A program made the translations under genes and the position numbers. Of a stretch of 64,000 bases of DNA, positions 1-7,961 are shown piece by piece (positions within the stretch are counted from its first letter, which is position 1; the number at the start of each line of letters is the position of its first letter). The DNA comes from an uncultured Pseudohongiella sp. (GTDB lineage: Bacteria; Pseudomonadota; Gammaproteobacteria; Pseudomonadales; Pseudohongiellaceae), in NCBI GenBank assembly GCA_902591495.1, contig CACJAW010000004.1, positions 18,692 to 82,691 of the forward strand, written 5' to 3'. The notes beneath the pieces are model-generated. The model was not told the origin of the DNA. It saw only the letters and a list, made by a program, of their open reading frames with translations, and searched no databases.

Positions 1-1157
1 CTCACCCCACCGAGAGCCATCCTTACAAATTTTCTGTTGGTGGCTCTTGCGATCGATTCTCCAAGAGAGGTCTTTCCCACACCTGGCGGACCAACTAAAC
101 ATAATATCGGGCCCTTAAGTTTCTTGACACGTTTGTGAACAGCTAAATATTCAAGAATTCTCTCCTTGACCTCCTCTAAACCATAGTGGTCCGACTCAAG
201 AATTTCCTCGGCTTTGCTTAAATCAAGTCTAACCTTGGAGCGTTTTTTCCAAGGCACGTTCACCATCCAGTCAAGGTAAGTTCTGACCACCGAGGCCTCT
301 GAAGACATGGGGGACATCATTTTCAGCTTATGAAGTTCACTTAACGCCTTATCTCTGGCGTCTTTAGGCATACCGGCATCTTCAATTTTTTGCTTTAATT
401 CGTCGGTTTCATTAGGGACATCCTCCAGATCTCCCATTTCTTTCTGAATCGCTTTCATCTGTTCATTGAGATAATACTCGCGCTGGCTTTTTTCCATTTG
501 TTTTTTCACCCTACCGCGAATTCTTTTTTCAACCTGAAAAAGGTCGATTTCAGCTTCAATTAAGGCCATCAAATGCTCTAGTCGCTCTTTCAGAGAAGAC
601 AATTCAAGCAGGTTTTGCTTTTCAGTCAACTGCAACGCCATATGTGAAGATATAGTATCAACTAAGCGACCAGGATCGTCGATACTGGATATCGAAGTCA
701 TTACTTCAGGTGGTATTTTTTTACTCAGTTGAACATACTGATCGAATTGCGATAACAAAGACCTGACGAGTGCAGATGCTTCCTGCTCGGACATTCCATC
801 TGCTACCAATAAACATGCTTCCGCTACTAGATAATCAGATTTTTCATTAATCTCTTTTATCTGTGCTCTTTCAAGACCCTCTACTAAAACTTTTACAGTA
901 CCATCAGGTAATCGGATTAGTTGCAGGATCGTCGCAATCGTTCCGATATTGAATAGTTGCTGAGCTTCAGGATCGTCTTCAGATGCATTTTTTTGAGCTA
1001 CCAGCAAAACTTGTTTATCCGTGGTCATAGCCTCCTCTAGAGCTTTTATAGACTTCGCCCTGCCTACAAAAAGCGGTTGGACGATTTGCGGATATACAAC
1101 TACATCCCTAAGAGGTAAGAGAGGGAAGGTGGTCTTATTGGAGACTTCAACAGACAT
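1..1157 (-). CDS. lon: ATP-dependent protease Lon, N-terminal part (cut by window edge)
   Basis: Lon is a cytoplasmic AAA+ serine protease that degrades misfolded and regulatory proteins. About 385 N-terminal codons are visible. The start reads MSVEVSNKTTFPLLPLRDVV, the usual opening of the substrate-binding LON domain, and the last visible residues contain the Walker A motif GPPGVGKTSLG. The rest of the ATPase domain and the Ser-Lys protease domain lie beyond position 1. The ATG at 1155-1157 is the natural start. The gene follows tig, clpP and clpX on the same strand, the classic gammaproteobacterial order, with 78 bases between the clpX stop and this start. The identification is secure; completeness of the 3' end cannot be judged. 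Confidence 0.97.
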   Translation of the reverse strand, partial: MSVEVSNKTTFPLLPLRDVVVYPQIVQPLFVGRAKSIKALEEAMTTDKQVLLVAQKNASEDDPEAQQLFNIGTIATILQLIRLPDGTVKVLVEGLERAQIKEINEKSDYLVAEACLLVADGMSEQEASALVRSLLSQFDQYVQLSKKIPPEVMTSISSIDDPGRLVDTISSHMALQLTEKQNLLELSSLKERLEHLMALIEAEIDLFQVEKRIRGRVKKQMEKSQREYYLNEQMKAIQKEMGDLEDVPNETDELKQKIEDAGMPKDARDKALSELHKLKMMSPMSSEASVVRTYLDWMVNVPWKKRSKVRLDLSKAEEILESDHYGLEEVKERILEYLAVHKRVKKLKGPILCLVGPPGVGKTSLGESIARATNRKFVRMALGGV

Positions 1158-1188
1158 ACAGTTACCTAATTGATATTGGTATAGTAGA

Positions 1189-1218
1189 GAATGTGGTGCC
1201 TATCAACAGTAAATCAAG
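1189..1218 (-). promoter_or_regulatory. Possible sigma-32 (heat-shock) promoter of lon
   Basis: On the minus strand a CTTGATT (1212-1218) is followed after 15 bases by CCACATTC (1189-1196), resembling the RpoH consensus CTTGAAA / CCCCATNT with a few mismatches. It lies in the clpX-lon gap, about 30 bases before the lon start. lon belongs to the heat-shock regulon in E. coli, which makes the site plausible. A 7-bp inverted repeat (ACAGTAA/TTACTGT) overlaps it. This is a by-eye match only. Confidence 0.33.
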
Positions 1219-1235
1219 TTACTGTATACAAATAT

Positions 1236-2522
1236 TTATTCATCAACTGCTGACTGTTCTTGTTGATCAATATTTTCATACATCAGCAAAGGCTCTGACA
1301 TTCCTTCGATGACAGCACTATCGATAATGACCTTACTAACTTTGTCCAACGATGGGATCTTAAACATTGTGTCGAGTAAAACAGCCTCCATAATCGAGCG
1401 TAGGCCTCGCGCACCAGTTTTTCGCTCTTGCGCTTTTTTTGAAATCGCTTTTAGGGCATCGTCCCTGAATTGAATTTCAACATCTTCCATCTCAAATAAC
1501 TTGGCGTATTGTTTTGTGAGAGAATTTTTTGGTTCTCGGATGATGCGCACTAAAGCGTCTAGATCCAACTCATCTAAAGTAGCAATCATTGGAAGACGTC
1601 CTACAAATTCTGGAATAAGTCCGTACTTCACAAGATCCTCAGGCTCAACCCCTTGAAGAGTCTTGCCTACGTTTTGATCGTCTTCAGACGATCTAACTTC
1701 AGCATTAAACCCGATACCGCTTTTATCGGACCTATCCCTTATGATTTTGTCTAATCCGGCAAATGCTCCACCACATATAAAAAGAATATTTGCGGTATCG
1801 ACCTGAAGAAATTCTTGCTGAGGATGCTTTCGACCACCCTGCGGCGGAACCGACGCAACCGTGCCCTCAATTAGTTTTAGTAAAGCCTGTTGAACCCCTT
1901 CACCCGACACATCACGTGTAATAGAAGGGTTATCAGATTTCCGAGAAATTTTATCAATCTCATCTATGTAAACTATCCCAATTTGCGCTTTTTCTACATC
2001 ATAATCGCACTTTTGAAGCAATTTTTGGATAATATTCTCAACATCCTCACCAACGTAACCAGCCTCGGTAAGCGTTGTTGCGTCAGCAATGGTGAAGGGA
2101 ACATCGAGTAGCCTTGCTAGTGTCTCGGCTAGCAAAGTTTTACCTGTACCAGTAGGCCCAACCATAAGGATGTTACTTTTACCGAGCTCAACATCATCAG
2201 CTGATTTTTCATAATTGAGTCTTTTGTAGTGATTGTAAACTGCAACAGACAGAACTTTTTTTGCACTATCTTGGCCAATCACGTATTGGTCGAGCGTGTT
2301 TTTGATCTCCTCTGGGATCGGCAATTTGCGCTGATTCGTGTCTGTTTCTTTACCCTGAACTTCTTCTCGAATGATGTCGTTACACAAATCCACGCATTCA
2401 TCACAAACAAAAACTGATGGACCCGCGATCAACTTCCTCACCTCGTGCTGGCTCTTTCCGCAGAAAGAACAGTACAAAAGCTTCCCGTTGTCGTCGCCTT
2501 TGTCATAATTATCGTCTGACAT
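1236..2522 (-). CDS. clpX: ClpX, ATP-dependent unfoldase subunit of ClpXP
   Basis: ClpX unfolds tagged proteins and feeds them into ClpP. The 428-residue protein has the full family layout. The N-terminal zinc-binding domain has Cys18, 21, 40 and 43. Walker A GPTGTGKT is at 122-129, the GYVG pore loop at 155-158, Walker B with IDEID near 186-190, the RKH loop at 231-233 and the IGF ClpP-docking loop at 270-272. An arginine finger (GRLP) sits near 309 and sensor 2 (GARGLR) at 370-375. Nothing is missing. It sits between clpP and lon on the same strand. The length matches E. coli ClpX (424 residues). Confidence 0.99.
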   Translation of the reverse strand: MSDDNYDKGDDNGKLLYCSFCGKSQHEVRKLIAGPSVFVCDECVDLCNDIIREEVQGKETDTNQRKLPIPEEIKNTLDQYVIGQDSAKKVLSVAVYNHYKRLNYEKSADDVELGKSNILMVGPTGTGKTLLAETLARLLDVPFTIADATTLTEAGYVGEDVENIIQKLLQKCDYDVEKAQIGIVYIDEIDKISRKSDNPSITRDVSGEGVQQALLKLIEGTVASVPPQGGRKHPQQEFLQVDTANILFICGGAFAGLDKIIRDRSDKSGIGFNAEVRSSEDDQNVGKTLQGVEPEDLVKYGLIPEFVGRLPMIATLDELDLDALVRIIREPKNSLTKQYAKLFEMEDVEIQFRDDALKAISKKAQERKTGARGLRSIMEAVLLDTMFKIPSLDKVSKVIIDSAVIEGMSEPLLMYENIDQQEQSAVDE

Positions 2523-2678
2523 GGATTTGAGCTACCCTAAGTTTTACACTTTTGTTTTTAAACGATTCCAATTTTACTGCTTACTTCACTCACATTACGC
2601 TTCTTGAGATCAGCTTGGTTTTCCCTTCATTCATGTTTGGACAGAGCAGGATATATAAATTTATCAAAATAAAACACA

Positions 2679-3314
2679 CTACTTGATATCGCCGCTTACT
2701 GTATTATCTACTCTTTGCTGAATTACTTTATCAACCAAACCATAATCGCAAGCTTCGTCTGCCCCCATAAACCTATCCCTTTCAGTGTCTTTAGCTATCA
2801 CTTGAATATCTTTGCCAGCATTTAATGCAAGTATTTTGTTAAGTTTAGCTCTTAACTCTATGATTTCATTGGCTTGTATTTCAATATCTGAGGCTTGCCC
2901 CTGAGCGCCTCCGCTGGGCTGGTGAATCATTACGCGAGAATGGGGCAAAGCCATTCGTTTACCTTTTTCCCCTCCGGCTAGTAAAAATGCACCCATACTT
3001 GCTGCCTGACCAATACACATGGTGCTCACATCAGGCTTTATAAACTGCATTGTGTCATATATCGATAATCCAGCGGTAACAGACCCTCCGGGGGAATTTA
3101 TATAGAGGTGTATGTCTTTGTCTGGGTTCTCAGACTCTAGAAAAAGTAACTGCGCAACAATTAAATTTGCCATGTGATCTTCAATAGCACCGGTCAGAAA
3201 GATGACTCTGTCTTTGAGGAGTCTTGAATATATATCGTAAGATCTTTCTCCCCGCGATGTCTGTTCAACAACTACTGGAACAAGCGCTCCTTCGGGTTTT
3301 ATAAAATTTTCCAT
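2679..3314 (-). CDS. clpP: ClpP, proteolytic subunit of ClpXP
   Basis: This is the serine peptidase that forms the double heptameric chamber of ClpXP and ClpAP. The 211-residue protein shows the catalytic triad: Ser106 in GQAASMGAF, His131 in VMIHQPSGG and Asp180 in the DTERDRF segment. A short N-terminal extension before [13 protein letters not shown] fits the usual removed propeptide. The gene lies 73 bases downstream of tig and 156 bases upstream of clpX on the same strand, so one transcript from tig and a further start before clpX are both possible. Confidence 0.99.
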   Translation of the reverse strand: MENFIKPEGALVPVVVEQTSRGERSYDIYSRLLKDRVIFLTGAIEDHMANLIVAQLLFLESENPDKDIHLYINSPGGSVTAGLSIYDTMQFIKPDVSTMCIGQAASMGAFLLAGGEKGKRMALPHSRVMIHQPSGGAQGQASDIEIQANEIIELRAKLNKILALNAGKDIQVIAKDTERDRFMGADEACDYGLVDKVIQQRVDNTVSGDIK

Positions 3315-3387
3315 ATTAACTGAATTTCTCGATTTGAAGTGAGTTGAATCAGCAGATTTAAGTGCATCTGTCGATAAGGTTGTTGCC

Positions 3388-4710
3388 CTACTCTTGACTT
3401 TCCGTTGTTTGATCCTCTGGTTTTATAGCGTCCTGATAACCCATTTTCTTTTCGGTCACTTTAGCTTCTGCCAAAATGAAATCAAAAATCTCGTCCTCAA
3501 CAACCTGCGACTCTATGACAGACAATTGCTCTTTATTCCCATAGTACCAATTTATAACATCATCTGGGGATTCATATGTAGAAGCGAGCTCTTCAACTGA
3601 CTCTCTCACCTTCGCCGGATCGGCTTTGATTTTTTGCTCCTCCATGATTTCACCCATTAGAAGACCAAGAACAACTCTTTTCTCTGCCTGCTTCCTGAAC
3701 AAATCATCAGGCAAGAGAGAGGGGTCTGGGCTGGCACTACCCCCCATTTGCTGGATCGCTTGGGACTTTAAATTGGCTATCTCAGTTTCAACTAAAGCTT
3801 TTGGGATAGAGACATCAGAATTTTCCACAAGAGCATTCATGACTGAATTTTTCATCTTATTTCGCGTTGCGCTCTTTAACTCCCTTTCCATGTTATTAGA
3901 TATTTCTTCACGAAAAGCTATCTCATCACCATCCTCTACACCGAAGCTTTTAAAAAATTCCTCATCGACTTCAGGCAGTTTTTGCTCCTTAACTGAATTT
4001 AAGGTAATTTCAAACTTCACCTCTGCAGAAGCTAGGTCAGAGTTATGGTAGCTATCTGGAAATTTAAGGTCTATAGAAAATGACTCTCCTGGTTTTTTCC
4101 CAATAATGCCAGCTTCAAACCCGGGAATCATTTGATCAGACCCGAGTAGCAAATTCGTTCCCTTAGCAGACCCTCCTTCGAAAGCTTCCCCGTCTCTTTT
4201 CCCTAAATAATCGATGTTTACCAAGTCTTTGTCATTAGCCTTGCGAGATACATCAATCCAATCTTTTTTCTGCTCTCGGAGGGTCTCTACCATTTGATCA
4301 ATGTCTTCACCTTCAACATCAGCTATAGGTTTTTCTATGGTTATTTTTTTAAAATCAGGAAGCTTAACATCTGGGTAAACTTCAAATATGGCTACGAACT
4401 TTAGGTCTTGACCTTCGTCTGTGTCTACGGGTTCTATTTTTGGCTGTCCTGCAGGCTTCAGCTTCTCCTGCGCTACCGCATCATAAAAGGACTGACTCAT
4501 CAATTCCCCGATTACCTCGCCTCTTACACCTTTGCCGAATCGTTTTTTAACTACATTAAATGGAACTTTTCCCTGTCTAAAGCCATTAAGCCTGACAGTT
4601 TTTGCGGCTTCTCTTAAACGCGAATCAACGCCAGTCTCGATTCTTTCACTCGGGACTGCCACAGTCATTTTCCGCTCTAACCCTTCTGTTGCCTCAACTG
4701 AAACCTGCAT
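3388..4710 (-). CDS. tig: Trigger factor, ribosome-associated chaperone
   Basis: Trigger factor docks at the ribosome exit tunnel and shields nascent chains; its middle domain is a peptidyl-prolyl isomerase. The 440-residue protein has the ribosome-binding signature GFRQGKVP at residues 43-50. An FKBP-type domain spans roughly 162-245 ([11 protein letters not shown] onward), and a long alpha-helical C-terminal chaperone region follows. The length equals the typical 430-440 residues. It is the first gene of the tig-clpP-clpX-lon series, and a possible sigma-70 promoter lies about 100 bases upstream. Confidence 0.98.
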   Translation of the reverse strand: MQVSVEATEGLERKMTVAVPSERIETGVDSRLREAAKTVRLNGFRQGKVPFNVVKKRFGKGVRGEVIGELMSQSFYDAVAQEKLKPAGQPKIEPVDTDEGQDLKFVAIFEVYPDVKLPDFKKITIEKPIADVEGEDIDQMVETLREQKKDWIDVSRKANDKDLVNIDYLGKRDGEAFEGGSAKGTNLLLGSDQMIPGFEAGIIGKKPGESFSIDLKFPDSYHNSDLASAEVKFEITLNSVKEQKLPEVDEEFFKSFGVEDGDEIAFREEISNNMERELKSATRNKMKNSVMNALVENSDVSIPKALVETEIANLKSQAIQQMGGSASPDPSLLPDDLFRKQAEKRVVLGLLMGEIMEEQKIKADPAKVRESVEELASTYESPDDVINWYYGNKEQLSVIESQVVEDEIFDFILAEAKVTEKKMGYQDAIKPEDQTTESQE

Positions 4711-5019
4711 GTAAACCTCTTTAAATCCTGATCATAACCACTATCTCAGACTTTTTGGACCACTCCAAGATCCGCTTGCAGAGAAACGACATTACCCTCT
4801 TTGTGGTATAATTTTATTAAATTCAGTAAGTTAATCAAAATACGATCGCTAAGCGAGGGACGTGATTTTCCCATATCGGAGCACCTACTGTAAACTCCGA
4901 CACCCAAGATTCCTAAAATGCCTAAGGAACTTCATGCGATAAAACTTAAGTAGCAAACTTTTTTTAACGATGATTATAGACGTAATTAAAAAATCACACG
5001 ACTTACACTTTTGGCGGAA
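4711..5019. other. Divergent intergenic region between tig and mobA
   Basis: This 309-base AT-rich region separates two divergently transcribed genes. It holds a candidate promoter for tig and no recognisable tRNA, terminator or open reading frame. A TATAAT on the plus strand at 4807-4812 has no acceptable -35 partner. A T-run around 4960-4966 lacks a preceding stem. No other signal was recognised. Confidence 0.6.
4811..4838 (-). promoter_or_regulatory. Candidate sigma-70 promoter of tig
   Basis: On the minus strand TTGATT (4833-4838) is followed after 16 bases by TAAAAT (4811-4816), a moderate match to TTGACA/TATAAT. Transcription would start near 4804 and give a leader of about 95 bases before the tig ATG. 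The assignment rests on sequence match and position only. Confidence 0.35.
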
Positions 5020-5649
5020 ATGAGCGTTTCAAGAAATCAGTCTATCGGTCTTATATTGGCGGGAGGTAAGGGCTCACGGATGGGCTTTAAAGATAAGCCC
5101 TTTCTCCGAATTGGGGGAAGAACCATAGCTCAGTGGATTTTATCTCAATCAGAAAAACACATCGACGAATTTTTATTTAGCTTAAAACGAAACCACATTA
5201 AATATCACCAATTTGGGCATAAAATTGTTTGCGATATTTCAGAGCTTTCAACCGGACCGCTAATTGGTATCTATAGCGCTATGGAGTTTTTGTATCAGGA
5301 AAGGGGTCCAAATGAGTCCACTTTTATTCTAACTTTTCCAGGTGATGTACCTTTTTTTCCTGAAACACTAATTCCCACGCTGATGCACCGAATAGAGAAA
5401 AGTCCGCTAGATGTAGTTGTTGCAAGATCTGAACAACACTTACAACCGCTTTTTGCAGCATGGACTCTGTCTGCAAGAGAAAAAGTGAAAAAATTTATAA
5501 ACAAGGGATTTGTCGGCCCCAGGCAAATACTGCCACACCTTAATCACCAAGTGGTATTTTTTGAGGCTCAGTCCGAGCTAGAATTTTTAAATATAAACAC
5601 TGAGCAAGATCTTGAAACTGCTCAATATTTAACCACTAATCCACTATAA
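5020..5649 (+). CDS. mobA: MobA-like molybdenum cofactor guanylyltransferase
   Basis: The protein (about 209 residues) is a small nucleotidyltransferase of the MobA type, which links GMP to molybdopterin to make the bis-MGD cofactor. It begins with the nucleotide-binding motif LAGGKGSRMG followed by the DKPFL lysine motif. A later FPGDVPFF segment carries the metal-binding aspartate. An in-frame TTG at 5011 would add three residues (AEM follows it), but the ATG at 5020 is more conventional; neither has a strong ribosome-binding site. No other molybdopterin gene is nearby, so a related MobA-like sugar or cofactor nucleotidyltransferase remains possible. Confidence 0.72.
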   Translation: MSVSRNQSIGLILAGGKGSRMGFKDKPFLRIGGRTIAQWILSQSEKHIDEFLFSLKRNHIKYHQFGHKIVCDISELSTGPLIGIYSAMEFLYQERGPNESTFILTFPGDVPFFPETLIPTLMHRIEKSPLDVVVARSEQHLQPLFAAWTLSAREKVKKFINKGFVGPRQILPHLNHQVVFFEAQSELEFLNINTEQDLETAQYLTTNPL

Positions 5650-5814
5650 AATTAAATGCAAAATATTTTTTGACTTTAAATGATTACCTTATTTTATTGA
5701 TTCTATTGGTTAAAGTCGAAATCCTTATGTTTTCAAAAACTACACTAAATCCATGAATTTATTGTAAATTTTTTACCCCCATTATTCATGCTCATATATT
5801 GAGAATTTTTACAA
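5650..5814. repeat. AT-rich leader region with an 8-bp inverted repeat (5672-5679 / 5710-5717)
   Basis: The stretch between mobA and the sigma-54 promoter is very AT-rich and has no open reading frame. It contains GACTTTAA at 5672-5679 and its perfect complement TTAAAGTC at 5710-5717, 30 bases apart. The centre lies about 145 bases upstream of the predicted sigma-54 transcription start. That is a usual distance for an enhancer-binding activator site, but the link is inference. No U-run follows, so it does not look like a mobA terminator. Confidence 0.4.
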
Positions 5815-5829
5815 TGGCACGCAATTTGC
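5815..5829 (+). promoter_or_regulatory. Sigma-54 (RpoN) -24/-12 promoter
   Basis: The sequence TGGCACGCAATTTGC matches the RpoN consensus TGGCACG-N4-TTGC at every fixed base, with the invariant GG and GC dinucleotides exactly 12 bases apart. Transcription would start near 5841, 122 bases upstream of the small gene at 5963. The direction and position point to that gene. Expression would need an enhancer-binding protein and ATP; none is encoded in this window. Confidence 0.72.
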
Positions 5830-5870
5830 GCCCTTTAATTTGATCCCCAGTAGAATTATGGTAATTTGAC

Positions 5871-5940
5871 TCACTAGCTTGAGGTAGGACATCTCCAATT
5901 CGCGTAGAGCTTATTCAAAAGACTTACCTCAAGCTGGTGA
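5871..5940 (+). repeat. Long stem-loop in the predicted 5' leader of the small gene at 5963
   Basis: Positions 5871-5888 pair with 5923-5940: an 18-bp stem with two G-U pairs and a 34-base loop. The core arms are AGCTTGAGGTA and TACCTCAAGCT. It lies 30-100 bases after the predicted sigma-54 start and ends 22 bases before the ATG, so it would be transcribed. No U-run follows, so it is not an ordinary terminator. It could be a leader control element, the body of a small RNA or a protein-binding palindrome. Confidence 0.6.
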
Positions 5941-5962
5941 AGACCATTTACAGGTAAAAATC

Positions 5963-6157
5963 ATGATAGAAAATCTGAACCCCAAAGGCATTCCAAGCGA
6001 ACCTAAGTATAACCATGATGAGACCCGAATTTTTTCGAGACAGAACGTCTGGTATTATACTTGCCCAAACGGTGACAACGTGGGCCCATTCAGATATCGG
6101 TCCGAGGCAAAATCGAGCCTCGATAAGTTTATTGAACAATTAAAAGACAGGTTATAA
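5963..6157 (+). CDS. Small DUF6316-like protein
   Basis: This 64-residue soluble protein has no signal peptide. Its core (residues 24-42) has a WYYTCPNG...VGPF pattern followed by an amphipathic helix ending EQLKDRL. This resembles the DUF6316 family of short gammaproteobacterial proteins, in which a WYF-TREG-GPF pattern is typical; the family link is recalled, not searched. The function is unknown. A CAGGTA about 6 bases before the ATG could bind the ribosome. The gene has its own predicted sigma-54 promoter and structured leader, suggesting conditional expression. It converges with msrB across 15 bases. Confidence 0.72.
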   Translation: MIENLNPKGIPSEPKYNHDETRIFSRQNVWYYTCPNGDNVGPFRYRSEAKSSLDKFIEQLKDRL

Positions 6158-6172
6158 CAATCCGAAAGTATC

Positions 6173-6607
6173 TCAGTTCTCTTCAAAATCTAAAGAGACA
6201 GAATTGATACAATATCGAAGTCCTGTCGTTTCACGCGGCCCATCGTCAAATACGTGCCCTAAATGCGATTTGCACGCACTACAAATAACCTCTACCCGAA
6301 TCATACCGAGAGAACGGTCTTCGACTTCCGTGATTGTCTCCGGCCTAATTGGCTCATAAAAGCTTGGCCACCCTGAACCTGAATCATATTTTGCCTTGGA
6401 CGAAAAAAGATCTTGTCCGCATGCGCCACATATGTAGATGCCAACAGCTTTGTGATTTAAGAAGTTGCCAGTAAAGGCTCTCTCGGTTCCCTTTTGTCTT
6501 AGAACGGAGTACCTTGACTCACCAAGCAACTGCCTCCACTCAGAGTCGGTTCTATTAATTTCTTTAACGACTTCTATGTCGTCCACAATCACCCCCTTCA
6601 GAGACAC
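6173..6607 (-). CDS. msrB: Peptide methionine-R-sulfoxide reductase MsrB
   Basis: MsrB reduces the R form of oxidised methionine in proteins. The 144-residue sequence has the family fold. It carries the structural zinc CxxC pairs (CGAC and CSAC), the SGSGWPSF segment, the GHVFDDGP segment and the catalytic cysteine in RYCINSVSL near the C-terminus. The usual GTEPPFSG is altered to GTERAFTG. It stands alone as a single gene, transcribed away from the aminotransferase at 6741; an inverted repeat lies between them. Confidence 0.95.
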   Translation of the reverse strand: MSLKGVIVDDIEVVKEINRTDSEWRQLLGESRYSVLRQKGTERAFTGNFLNHKAVGIYICGACGQDLFSSKAKYDSGSGWPSFYEPIRPETITEVEDRSLGMIRVEVICSACKSHLGHVFDDGPRETTGLRYCINSVSLDFEEN

Positions 6608-6617
6608 TCTTTTGTGC

Positions 6618-6653
6618 TTACCTCAGCAATACTGTACTATAATTTTGAGGTAA
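6618..6653. repeat. Inverted repeat in the msrB/aminotransferase divergent promoter region
   Basis: TTACCTCA (6618-6625) and TGAGGTAA (6646-6653) form a perfect 8-bp inverted repeat with a 20-base spacer that contains TATAAT at 6638-6643. The position between two divergent starts suits an operator. The half-sites CTTACCTCA and TTGAGGTA also occur in the arms of the hairpin at 5871-5940. Confidence 0.4.
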
Positions 6654-6740
6654 TTATAATATTGTCAGTATCATAACAATTAAGAAATATTCACTTCCGA
6701 TATTTTCCCACAAAGTCTCAGAACTACGAGATAGTTTTCT

Positions 6741-7961
6741 ATGTTAAAGCAAATAACACAATCAAAGAAGCTGAATGATGTTTGTTATGATATTCGCGGG
6801 CCTGTTCTAGAAAAAGCGAATGCGCTGGAAAGTGAAGGTCATAAAATATTAAAGCTCAATATCGGTAACCCGGCACCTTTTGGATTCGAGGCCTCAGACG
6901 AAATCATTTCTAATGTTCGAAATCACCTTGCTGAAGCGCAAGGCTATATTGACTCTCAAGGATTGCTTGAAGCACGACAGGCAATAATGGAAGAATGCTT
7001 AGCGCAAGGAATAAGCGATGTTAATGTCGATGATATTTTTGTTGGAAATGGTGTCAGTGAGCTAATTTCCATGTCTATGCAAGCCCTCTTAAATGATGGA
7101 GATGAAGTTCTGATTCCTTCGCCCGATTATCCCCTGTGGACAGCATCGGTAACTCTAAGCGGCGGAAAGCCAATACATTATCGCTGCGATGAGCAAGCTG
7201 ATTGGTATCCCTCGATTTCCGATATAAAGGCAAAAATTAACGATAAGACGCGAGCAATAATAATCATCAATCCGAACAATCCAACCGGCGCGGTTTATGA
7301 TAAACAAATACTGATTGAGTTAATAGAAGTAGCAAGAGCAAACAACTTGATCATTTTTTCTGATGAGATATATGGAAAGATTACATTTGATAACACGCCG
7401 TTCATTCCAGTCGCAGCATTAAGCGAAGACGTCTTTACTGTGAGTTTTAGTGGATTAAGTAAAACTTATAAATTAGCTGGTTTTAGATGCGGCTGGATGG
7501 TGATGTCGGGACCTAAACAATTAGCTATAAATTACATTGAAGGCTTAAATATTTTATCTAACATGCGTTTATGCTCAAACGTTCTTGCTCAATTTGCTGT
7601 GGAACCCGCCTTAAGAAATGATTCATTGAGCCAACAGCTGACGCTGCCGAATGGTAGGCTAGAAAGTCAACGAAATATTACCTGGAATGCACTAAATAGT
7701 ATTCCAGGCATCAGCTGCGTCAAGCCGGGAGGAGCATTTTACCTCTTCCCTAGATTAGACCCTAAGTTCTACAACATCGATAATGATGAAGATTTAATCT
7801 TAGATGTACTTTCTTCTGCAAAAATTCTGCTAGTTCAGGGAAGTGCCTTCAACATACCGGACAATCACCACTTCCGAATCGTATTTTTACCATCCGCCGA
7901 TCAATTATCTGATGCTTTAGTAAAAATTGGTGGGGTGCTTGAAAAATATTATTCTCTCTAG
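6741..7961 (+). CDS. alaA: Alanine aminotransferase, AlaA/YfbQ type
   Basis: This is a class I/II PLP-dependent aminotransferase of 406 residues, most like AlaA, which makes alanine from pyruvate and glutamate. The start region around LNDVCYDIRGPVLEKA is characteristic of that group. NPNNPTG (177-183), SDEIYG and the PLP lysine K241 in SFSGLSKTYK are present, as is the phosphate-binding arginine in GFRCGW. It ends in a 4-base overlap with the convergent pdxB: the palindrome CTAG at 7958-7961 supplies the stop codon on both strands. Exact substrate preference is inferred. Confidence 0.88.
   Translation: MLKQITQSKKLNDVCYDIRGPVLEKANALESEGHKILKLNIGNPAPFGFEASDEIISNVRNHLAEAQGYIDSQGLLEARQAIMEECLAQGISDVNVDDIFVGNGVSELISMSMQALLNDGDEVLIPSPDYPLWTASVTLSGGKPIHYRCDEQADWYPSISDIKAKINDKTRAIIIINPNNPTGAVYDKQILIELIEVARANNLIIFSDEIYGKITFDNTPFIPVAALSEDVFTVSFSGLSKTYKLAGFRCGWMVMSGPKQLAINYIEGLNILSNMRLCSNVLAQFAVEPALRNDSLSQQLTLPNGRLESQRNITWNALNSIPGISCVKPGGAFYLFPRLDPKFYNIDNDEDLILDVLSSAKILLVQGSAFNIPDNHHFRIVFLPSADQLSDALVKIGGVLEKYYSL

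Noticed and set aside
3626..4051. 141-codon plus-strand ORF antisense to tig
   Set aside because: The tig frame is fully conserved and the antisense translation is cysteine/serine rich without domain features.
4807..4812. TATAAT on the plus strand as a mobA promoter
   Set aside because: No acceptable -35 element lies 15-19 bases upstream, and it is about 200 bases from the mobA start.
4711..5010. tRNA gene upstream of tig
   Set aside because: Checked because tRNA genes sometimes precede tig in relatives; no cloverleaf or T-arm consensus was found.
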